Part shown: positions 1 to 6,229 of the stretch, piece after piece
Position numbering within the stretch: the stretch's first letter is position 1
Layout of the letters: each line of letters begins with the position of its first letter
DNA from: DATGLE01 sp035294325
GTDB lineage: Bacteria > Chloroflexota > Ktedonobacteria > Ktedonobacterales > Ktedonobacteraceae
Direction: 5' to 3'
DNA length: 7,101 nt
Assembly: GCA_035294325.1 (NCBI GenBank)
Contig: DATGLE010000179.1
Location: 1-7,101 of the forward strand
The notes under the pieces: model-generated
What the model was told of the DNA's origin: nothing
The model's input: only the letters and a program-made list of their open reading frames with translations
Databases searched by the model: none
Made by a program: the position numbers and the translations under genes

Positions 1-503
1 CGCACGAACGCCTGCGCCTGCGCTGCATTCTCGACGCCATGATTGCCGAATTGTACGGTCTGGAGTATGATGATTTTGCCTGGATTCTGCGCGACGACAG
101 GACCAACGCGAAGGGATTCTGGCGCGTCGATAAGGATAAGCCGCCGGAACTGCGCCATACGACGCTGGCGCTGGCCGCCTTCAAACGTTTGAAGGAGGTG
201 GGTTTCGCGGCGTTCTGCCAGGAGGATTGGCAGTTTCCGCCGGAGGTGGCGGAACGCCTGGGGCCGCGCTTCACCGCCTGGCAGCAAGAAGGCTCGGTTG
301 GCGAGAGCTGGGCCGAGTGCGAGGGGCACGCCGCACGCATGCAAATCGATGGTCTCGTCAGTCCAGGTCCGGTCATGCCGGGGGAGCGGATTGCCGGGAA
401 CAATGCCGCCTATGACGAGCGGAGCGATGGTGCGGGCAGTCGTATTGGCGAGAAGGCGGAGGCGTGGCAGTTAGATCTGTGGGATTCTGATGCTCGCGCG
501 TAG
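1..503 (+). CDS. C-terminal part of an Eco57I/PglX-type adenine DNA methyltransferase (5' end outside window)
   Basis: The reading frame is open from the left edge (first full codon at 3) to a TAG at 501-503, so the ATG at 39 is an internal methionine and not the start. The visible 166 residues match, from memory of the family, the tail of Eco57I-type N6-adenine DNA methyltransferases (as in DISARM DrmMI and BREX PglX). They begin with a basic helix ending in ILDAMIAELYGL, followed by DDFAWIL (residues 17-29 of the visible part), and then the block KGFWRVDKDKPPELRHTT (37-54), which is typical of these proteins. The catalytic NPPY-like motif and the SAM-binding motif would lie upstream and cannot be seen, so activity cannot be judged. 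The role would be to methylate adenine in a specific site, either to protect host DNA in a restriction or anti-phage system or as part of a type IIG enzyme. It lies 117 bp upstream of the helicase gene on the same strand. The family call is fairly sure, the exact system is not. Confidence 0.72.
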   Translation, partial: HERLRLRCILDAMIAELYGLEYDDFAWILRDDRTNAKGFWRVDKDKPPELRHTTLALAAFKRLKEVGFAAFCQEDWQFPPEVAERLGPRFTAWQQEGSVGESWAECEGHAARMQIDGLVSPGPVMPGERIAGNNAAYDERSDGAGSRIGEKAEAWQLDLWDSDARA

Positions 504-553
504 GTGCGGCGCGGGATGACGGACTCGCCCTTCCTTTCAGTCGGGCGGGATCT

Positions 554-596
554 TTCGCTGCGCTCAGGATGACACTGTGGCCGCTCAGGATGACAC
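554..596. repeat. Dispersed intergenic repeat, full unit plus half unit (upstream copy)
   Basis: A full unit with the core cgctgcgctcaggatgacac occupies 556-575 (identity with the downstream copy extends to 554-575). A 15-base half unit, cgctcaggatgacac, is repeated at 582-596, 21 bases after its match at 561-575. The same 22 bases occur again at 6152-6173 on the other side of the helicase gene. Sequences of this kind, read on the other strand as gtcatcctgagcgcagcga, are known to me as an abundant dispersed intergenic repeat of several bacterial phyla, and they generate spurious antisense ORFs containing HPERSE-like peptides. Function is unknown; a REP-like or non-autonomous mobile origin is possible. 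Confidence 0.75.
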
Positions 597-607
597 TGGG
601 AGAGGAT

Positions 608-612
608 AAGGA
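608..612 (+). promoter_or_regulatory. Ribosome binding site of the helicase gene
   Basis: AAGGA ends 8 bases before the ATG at 621, which is good Shine-Dalgarno spacing. A second purine-rich stretch, agagga, lies at 601-606 but is too far away (14 bases). This supports 621 over the in-frame ATG at 627. I see no convincing -35/-10 promoter in 504-620, so the gene may be read through from the methyltransferase gene. Confidence 0.6.
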
Positions 613-620
613 TACGTTCG

Positions 621-3600
621 ATGACAATGACGACGATCAACCCGATACGTTTTGCCAGCCAGGTCAACAAACAATTCCTGGACTACCAGCTTACCGCGTT
701 CCCCCTGACTGACCCGGACCTGGCAGCGCAGGCGCGGACCACGCTGCACGGCGGCCTGGGGCGTTCGCCGCTGATCCAGGGGCCATATATCTCACTCAGC
801 AAAGCCTTCCGGCAGGGGCGCGACCTGCGCACGCTGGCGCGCGAGGGGCTGGTACATCCTGCGCTACCCGGACTGGCACCTTACCCCGTGCTCTTCGCCC
901 ACCAGGACGAAGCCCTGCGCCAGATCAGCGCCGGCAGGCACTGCCTCATCGCCACCGGCACCGGCTCCGGTAAGACCGAAGCCTTCCTCTATCCCATTCT
1001 CGATCACTGCCTGCGCCTGCGCGACGAGAACGCGCCCGATGGCGTCGTCGCCGTCCTCGTCTACCCCATGAATGCCCTCGCCATCGACCAGCTTGGCCGC
1101 CTGCGCAGCATGCTCGCCGGCTCCGGCATCTCCTTCGGCATGTACGTCGGCACCACGCCCGCCGATGATGGCGATGTACAAAACGTCGTGCGGCTCAAAG
1201 AGGGTGAGGGGCGCCGCGAATTTGAGCGTCACAGCCAGCGCTACAAAGAGCACGAAGGCGTCATCGTCTCACCGTGCGAGGAGCGGCTGACCGAAAAGGA
1301 TATGGCCGCGCGCCCGCCGCGCCTGCTTCTCACCAACGTCAACCAGCTCGAACTGCTGCTCACGCGCGGCAAAGACCTGGGCATGTTCGTCGATGCCCCG
1401 CTCAAGTTCCTCGTCTTCGACGAAGCGCATACCTACAGTGGCGCGGTTGGCGCGGAAGTTTCGTGCCTGATCCGCCGCTTGCGCGCTTTCTGTGGCAAGA
1501 GCGCCGACGACGTTATCTGTATTGGCACATCGGCAACCGTCACCGACCTGAACGACGAAGACGGCGAAGAGGCGGCCTTCCAGTTCGCGCACCGTTTCTT
1601 CGGTGTGAATGCACGCCGCGTGGCCCTGGTGCGCGAGCAGTACGAGACGACAACCTTTCCCACAGCGCGCCACACACCCGCGCCTCCCGGTGATAGCGCC
1701 GCGCTGCTCGAACGCACCCTGCGCGCCATCGAGGCGGGGGACGAGCAGCGGATCCGCGAATGCGCCGCGCTCCTCACCGGCGAAGCCATGCCGGAGCTTC
1801 TACCGTGGAGCGAGGCCCTTTACGAACATCTCACGCATAACGAAGCTGTCTATGCTATTTTCCAGCAGCTCGATCAGCCGCTCTATCTGCCCGAAGCCGT
1901 GCAGCGCATCCAGGGCGCGCTGGGGCGCCATACGCTGATCGTCGATGACGGCGCGCTGGCCGAACTGCTCTGCTATCTCGTGCTGGGAGCCGCCGCCGAG
2001 AGCGAGGGCAATCCGCTCATGCGCCCGAAGGTGCATTATTTTGTCAAGGGCCTGGAGGGGGCCGTCATCGCCTTCGTGCCTCAACGCGGCCAGGGCGAAG
2101 AGTTTCGCGCCGAACTGCATCTCTCGCTCGCCGCGGCCATGCAGCGCGAATCGGTTGAGCCGGCGGCCTGCCCGCCGCTGCTTGTGTGCAAGAACTGCGG
2201 GCAGCATTATCTTGAGGGTCACTATCGCAACTTTGTCATGGAGGATGGCAAGCTCGCCGGCGGCGACCTGGAGGGCGATAACACCGTCTGGGAGGTCGCC
2301 GACGAGACCGAGGGCGGCCAGCGTGTGCTCTTCACTAACCGCTTCACCTCCGAAATTGATGCTGAAGATGACCTCGCCGCGCAGCGCCTTAACAAGAAGC
2401 GGCGCCAGCTCTACTTCTGCCACTACTGCGGCACGCTGCACCTGCTGCAAGGATCGTGCCAGGGGGCGCGCTGCAAACGGCAGGGACCGCTCGTCCCGGT
2501 CTGGGTGATCCAGCTCAACGAGCGTGGCAGGCTGCCGCTCTGTCCCAGTTGCGGGCAGCGCAGCAATACCATCGGGGAGCGCATGATCGAGCCGATCAAG
2601 CCACTGCGCGCGATTACCGTCGCCGATGTGCATATCCTGGCGCAGAACATGATTAACGCCGTGGAGGGGGAAGAGCGAAAGCTGATCGTCTTCACCGACA
2701 ATCGCCAGGATGCAGCCTTTCAGGCTGGCTGGATGCAGGATCACGCTCGCCGCTATCGCCTGCGCCACCTGATCTACGACTTCCTGAAAAGTTGTGCTTA
2801 TCCCTGCTCAATTACCGACGTGCGCGAGCACCTGATGACGCGTTTTCGCCAGGATCGCGCCCTGGCCCGCGCGCTGGCTCCCGAAGTCTTCACCGGGCGC
2901 GCCGATGAAGCCTTCGGCCATGAGCTTGACCGCCAGCTCAGCTACTATCTGCATATCCTGCTTGTGCGTGAGTGGTCCACAAGCTTCAAGCAGCGCGACA
3001 GCCTGGAGACCTGGGGCAAGGCACGCGTTGTCTACGCCGGCGTTGAGGACGAACATCCCTGGATTCAATCCTGGGCCAGACAGCTCGGCATCGAGCCGCG
3101 AGAACTCGCAGGTGGCATCGCCTCGCTGCTCGATGCCTACCGGCGCAATCGCCTGCTGCATGACGCCAGCGCGCCGATCTTCGCCCGCTACTGGCGCGAG
3201 GGCGACGATGAAGTGCAGCGCGGCTATCTGCCCTTCTTCGATTTTCCGCCCAAAGGCATGAAGGAGCAGCGTGAGAGCGGGGACCGCGAGATCTACGTGA
3301 TCCAGTTCCGTTCGCAGAAGGGACAGACACTCACCCAGAACTACCTGAGCAAATGGAAGCTTCCCAAAGAGCGCTATGACGATTTTCTCGAGGATCTCTG
3401 GAGCTTCCTGACCGGGGTTGTGAAAGTACTGGAGCCGGTGACGCTCACCGGCGCGCGCGGTAAAGCGCTGCCGGGCGCAACGGGCGTTTACCAGGTCGCG
3501 GCGGCAAAATGCGGACTGGTCACGCAGCACGAGCGCTATCGCTGCAACGTCTGTCAACGCGTTCATACGCGCAAAGGCCCGCTGGCCGCCTGCACGGCCA

Positions 3601-6134
3601 TGCATTGCAAGGGCACGCTGCTGCGCGAGGAGCCGCCCGCCGATGATTATAACGTTGCCATGCTCGACCTGCCCTTCTCGATGCTCGCGGCGCAGGAGCA
3701 CTCGGCTCAGGTGCCAGCGAAGGAGCGCGAGGCTATCGAGCAAGAATTCAAAAAGCCGGAAGGCAAATATAACTGCCTGGTGGCAACGCCGACCTTAGAG
3801 ATGGGCGTTGATATCGGCGCCCTCGATATGGTTCTGCTGCGCAACGTCCCGCCCCGGCCCTCCAACTACTGGCAGCGCGCCGGGCGCGCCGGGCGCCGCC
3901 AGCATATGGCTGTGATCTACACCTACTGCCGGCGCAGCGATCACGATAGTTATTTCTTTGAGGATCCGACGCGCATGCTCGGTGGGCGCATCGAGACGCC
4001 CCGCTTCAATCTGCACAACGAGGTCATGGTGCGCAAGCATGTGCATGCCGCCATTCTCTCCGCCATGTTGCGCCTCGCGCGCCACACTCCGAAGGTGGAC
4101 GAGCGCGATAAATCGTGCGGCTACACACAGGAGAAGATCATCCCACCTGAAGCGAAGATCACTACGCACGACGCGATGGTCCCCCCACCGGGCGGAGACG
4201 CACGATTTATCGCGCCTCCCGCCAAAATGAGCGCCTTCGATCTTGAAGAGCTGGAAGCCGCGCGCGCCATCGCCTTCCCCGACTACCTCGTCACCTATCT
4301 CTTCGACGAAGGCAACTTCTACCGCCAGCAGCCCTACAGCGTCGCCCCGCTCGCAACCGTCATCAGCAAACATAGACAATATTTCCTGTCTACCGTCCGC
4401 GAGATCTTCGCCCACTACTGGCCCCAGATGGACCGGCGCGTCGTCAGCGAGGAGGCGCTGGAGCGCTACTGCGACGAGATGCCCGCACGCCTGCAAGAAG
4501 TCGTCAATCGCCTGCATGGCCGCCTGCTCTGGGCCGTGCGCGTGCAGGAGAAGCTATTGGCGGCGCAGCAGCGCGGCCTGCTCGAACCCGAAGACGAGCG
4601 CATGCTGGCACGCTGCAAGCGCTACCTGCAACAACTCGCCCACAAAGATATGAGCACCTATACGCTCACTGTGCTGGCTACCGAAGGCTTCCTGCCGGGC
4701 TATGGCACCTACGAGAGCGGTATCAAAGCCTTTGCCAGCCGCGCCGCCGTCGCAGGCGAGAGAAGACGCGACTTTGAGCTTTCGCGTATCCCCTCAATGG
4801 CGCTGCGCGAATTTATTCCAGGCAACCTCATCTATGCTAACGGCGGGCGTTTCAGGCTCGCGCTCTATCATTTTCCTCTCGCCGAGCAGCAGGAGATGCT
4901 GGAGCGCTACCAGGTAGATATCGAGCGCGAACGCGTCGCCGAGGTCAGCATCCAGGCGGAGGCCACGCAGTATGGCGCAATGCAGGGCGCACTGCTCTCA
5001 GGCATGCCCATCTGCGATGCCGACCTGGCCTACGTCTCGCGCATCAGCGACGAAGAAGTGAACCGCTTCCAACTGCCGGTTGCGCTGCCGGGCTATCTCA
5101 AGCAGACGCATCGCGGCGGCCAGGTCTACAGCATCGCGGGCAAAGAGATACAGCATCGCTTCGGACAGCATGTACGGCTCGTCAACATCGGCCCGGCTGA
5201 TCGCGCCAGAAAGGGCTATCTCGGCTACCCCATCTGCACCGTCTGCGGGGCAGTGCGCTCGCCTTACGCCTCCGAGCGCGAACTTGAACATTTTCGGCAA
5301 CTCCACCGCGAGCGCTGCGGCAAGGAACCGCAATGGATCGCGCTCACCACCGATGGCAGGTTCGATGGCCTGCTCTTCCAGGGCCTTGCCGACCGCCAGG
5401 CCGCCGTCAATCTTGGCGAGGCGCTGCGTATCGGATCAGCGCGCGTGCTGGAGATGGAGACCGAGGACCTGCAATTGCTTCCACTGCCGCAGGCCGACGG
5501 CTCCTATCACCTCTTCCTCTACGATCCTATGCCCGGCGGTTCGGGCCTGCTCTCGCAACTGATCGCACAATGGGAGACCATCCTTGAGAATGCCATGCAG
5601 AGCCTGAGCCAGTGTCCTGCTGAATGCCTCGCCAGTTGCTACTATTGTATGCGCACCTATCGCAATATCTTCTATCACGACCTGCTTGATCGCCACATCG
5701 CTGTACACCTGTTGAGCGAGTATCAGCAGCGACCCGTCTCCGAGCGCGAATTGCCGCCGGTGCAGCAGGTATCGGCGCGCGAAGCGCGGCCCGGCAATCG
5801 CGGCGAACTGGCGCTGGCCGAACTGCTGGAGCAGGCCGGGCTGCCACGCTTTGAAGCTCAACACAGCATCGACCTGGGCAAGCCCCTGGGCGTCACCACC
5901 CCTGATCTCTTCTATGACGACCCGGTGAGCGGCACGCAGCTTGCCATCTACCTCGACGGGCTATCCAGAGGCATTCACGGCAACACCAACCAGCAGCGCA
6001 TAGATCGCATGATCCGCGAGAGCCTGGAAATGGAGGGCATCGACGTAATCGAGATTGCCGCCTCCGACCTCGACGACCCGGAAGCCATGAAACGCCACCT
6101 CAAGCGCATCAGCATGAAACTGCGCCGGCGCTAA
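621..6134 (+). CDS. Giant DEAH helicase with MZB/DUF1998 domain and C-terminal Vsr-like endonuclease domain (COG1205-like, candidate phage defence effector)
   Basis: This is an intact 1837-residue protein starting at ATG 621 behind a good ribosome binding site. Superfamily 2 helicase motifs are all visible: HQ at 94-95 (Q motif), ATGTGSGKTE at 111-120 (Walker A, K118), PMNALA at 149-154 (Ia), DEAH at 267-270 (II), SAT at 304-306 (III), FTDNRQD at 691-697 (IV), ATPTLEMGVDIG at 1055-1066 (V) and QRAGRAGR at 1085-1092 (VI). Between III and IV lie cysteine clusters C523/C526, C600/C603/C613/C618 and C641/C644. Another (C975/C978/C991/C996) sits in a roughly 360-residue insertion between IV and V, and a CCHC-like set is at C1539/C1542/H1562/C1566. 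The MZB/DUF1998 domain shows DPMPGGSGL at 1635-1643 and C1665-x3-C1669-x3-C1673-x2-C1676. The last ~110 residues fit a Vsr-like nuclease: E1729, PD at 1761-1762, LDG at 1778-1780, H1786. Family knowledge predicts ATP-driven translocation or unwinding of DNA. Relatives include MrfA/YprA (repair), DISARM DrmA/DrmB and Druantia DruE. The methyltransferase upstream favours phage defence over repair, by inference. The gene is uninterrupted; the assignment to a named system is unsure. Confidence 0.9.
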   Translation: MTMTTINPIRFASQVNKQFLDYQLTAFPLTDPDLAAQARTTLHGGLGRSPLIQGPYISLSKAFRQGRDLRTLAREGLVHPALPGLAPYPVLFAHQDEALRQISAGRHCLIATGTGSGKTEAFLYPILDHCLRLRDENAPDGVVAVLVYPMNALAIDQLGRLRSMLAGSGISFGMYVGTTPADDGDVQNVVRLKEGEGRREFERHSQRYKEHEGVIVSPCEERLTEKDMAARPPRLLLTNVNQLELLLTRGKDLGMFVDAPLKFLVFDEAHTYSGAVGAEVSCLIRRLRAFCGKSADDVICIGTSATVTDLNDEDGEEAAFQFAHRFFGVNARRVALVREQYETTTFPTARHTPAPPGDSAALLERTLRAIEAGDEQRIRECAALLTGEAMPELLPWSEALYEHLTHNEAVYAIFQQLDQPLYLPEAVQRIQGALGRHTLIVDDGALAELLCYLVLGAAAESEGNPLMRPKVHYFVKGLEGAVIAFVPQRGQGEEFRAELHLSLAAAMQRESVEPAACPPLLVCKNCGQHYLEGHYRNFVMEDGKLAGGDLEGDNTVWEVADETEGGQRVLFTNRFTSEIDAEDDLAAQRLNKKRRQLYFCHYCGTLHLLQGSCQGARCKRQGPLVPVWVIQLNERGRLPLCPSCGQRSNTIGERMIEPIKPLRAITVADVHILAQNMINAVEGEERKLIVFTDNRQDAAFQAGWMQDHARRYRLRHLIYDFLKSCAYPCSITDVREHLMTRFRQDRALARALAPEVFTGRADEAFGHELDRQLSYYLHILLVREWSTSFKQRDSLETWGKARVVYAGVEDEHPWIQSWARQLGIEPRELAGGIASLLDAYRRNRLLHDASAPIFARYWREGDDEVQRGYLPFFDFPPKGMKEQRESGDREIYVIQFRSQKGQTLTQNYLSKWKLPKERYDDFLEDLWSFLTGVVKVLEPVTLTGARGKALPGATGVYQVAAAKCGLVTQHERYRCNVCQRVHTRKGPLAACTAMHCKGTLLREEPPADDYNVAMLDLPFSMLAAQEHSAQVPAKEREAIEQEFKKPEGKYNCLVATPTLEMGVDIGALDMVLLRNVPPRPSNYWQRAGRAGRRQHMAVIYTYCRRSDHDSYFFEDPTRMLGGRIETPRFNLHNEVMVRKHVHAAILSAMLRLARHTPKVDERDKSCGYTQEKIIPPEAKITTHDAMVPPPGGDARFIAPPAKMSAFDLEELEAARAIAFPDYLVTYLFDEGNFYRQQPYSVAPLATVISKHRQYFLSTVREIFAHYWPQMDRRVVSEEALERYCDEMPARLQEVVNRLHGRLLWAVRVQEKLLAAQQRGLLEPEDERMLARCKRYLQQLAHKDMSTYTLTVLATEGFLPGYGTYESGIKAFASRAAVAGERRRDFELSRIPSMALREFIPGNLIYANGGRFRLALYHFPLAEQQEMLERYQVDIERERVAEVSIQAEATQYGAMQGALLSGMPICDADLAYVSRISDEEVNRFQLPVALPGYLKQTHRGGQVYSIAGKEIQHRFGQHVRLVNIGPADRARKGYLGYPICTVCGAVRSPYASERELEHFRQLHRERCGKEPQWIALTTDGRFDGLLFQGLADRQAAVNLGEALRIGSARVLEMETEDLQLLPLPQADGSYHLFLYDPMPGGSGLLSQLIAQWETILENAMQSLSQCPAECLASCYYCMRTYRNIFYHDLLDRHIAVHLLSEYQQRPVSERELPPVQQVSAREARPGNRGELALAELLEQAGLPRFEAQHSIDLGKPLGVTTPDLFYDDPVSGTQLAIYLDGLSRGIHGNTNQQRIDRMIRESLEMEGIDVIEIAASDLDDPEAMKRHLKRISMKLRRR
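5754..6131 (+). other. Vsr-like (PD-(D/E)xK fold) endonuclease domain inside the helicase protein
   Basis: Residues ~1712-1837 follow the MZB zinc cluster and form a separate domain. The order of elements fits the very-short-patch repair (Vsr) / DUF559-like endonuclease family: a first helix with RGELALAELLEQAGL (E1729, where Vsr has its helix glutamate), then TTPDLFY (D1762, the first metal-binding acid of a PD motif), then a strand LAIYLDG (1774-1780) followed by H1786 in GIHGN, then QQRIDRMIRESLEMEGIDVI (1791-1810), which resembles the D..R...L...G..V helix-strand ending of the family. The usual second acidic residue of DUF559 (E in E-x-D) is Y1777, which matches the aromatic residue in Vsr proteins better. 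The domain call rests on pattern recognition only; activity is not shown. Confidence 0.62.
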
Positions 6135-6145
6135 ACCCGGGCCTT

Positions 6146-6191
6146 TCATCCTTCGCTGCGCTCAGGATGACACGGGGCGCTCAGGATGTCA
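6146..6191. repeat. Dispersed intergenic repeat, full unit plus half unit (downstream copy)
   Basis: Positions 6152-6173 are identical over 22 bases to 554-575 upstream of the helicase gene. A half unit (cgctcaggatg) follows at 6178-6188, and a more decayed one lies at 6200-6214 (12 of 15 bases match cgctcaggatgacac by eye). The left end contains tcatcct (6146-6152), which pairs with aggatga (6164-6170), so the unit can fold into a 7-bp stem with an 11-base loop. The full-then-half arrangement is the same as in the upstream copy, with half units 19 to 21 bases apart. Confidence 0.72.
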
Positions 6192-6218
6192 TGGATAGGC
6201 GCTCGGGCTGACATCCTG
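6182..6218. terminator. Perfect 10-bp inverted repeat in the convergent intergenic region, possible bidirectional terminator
   Basis: The arm caggatgtca (6182-6191) is the exact reverse complement of tgacatcctg (6209-6218), with a 17-base loop. It sits between the stop of the helicase gene (6134, plus strand) and the stop of the TPR gene (6230, minus strand), where a terminator serving both genes would be expected. There is no T-run on either side, so it is not a canonical intrinsic terminator. It may simply be the result of two opposed decayed copies of the dispersed repeat. The structure is seen directly; the function is inferred. Confidence 0.4.
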
Positions 6219-6229
6219 GCGCACGGTTC

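Noticed and set aside
39..503. A complete 154-residue gene starting at ATG 39
   Set aside because: The frame is open upstream to the window edge and the residues before the ATG (HERLRLRCILDA) belong to the same conserved methyltransferase C-terminal helix, so this is the end of a longer protein.
554..596. Possible CRISPR array from the repeated cgctcaggatgacac
   Set aside because: There are only one full and one half copy, the intervening sequence is just a few bases, and no cas gene is present.
373..670. Two minus-strand frames across the first intergenic gap with peptides such as HPERSERS
   Set aside because: These peptides come from reading the dispersed repeat and the ends of neighbouring genes. 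HPERSE-like products are a known annotation artefact of this repeat.
1800..3743. Long minus-strand open frames (1800-2768 and 2808-3743) opposite the helicase gene
   Set aside because: They are antisense to a gene with full helicase motifs on the plus strand. Their predicted proteins show no recognisable motif, and such open antisense frames are expected from GC-rich codon use.
621..6134. Frameshift or pseudogene in the very long gene
   Set aside because: The frame is continuous from helicase motif I through motif VI, the MZB cysteines and the C-terminal domain, with all key residues present.
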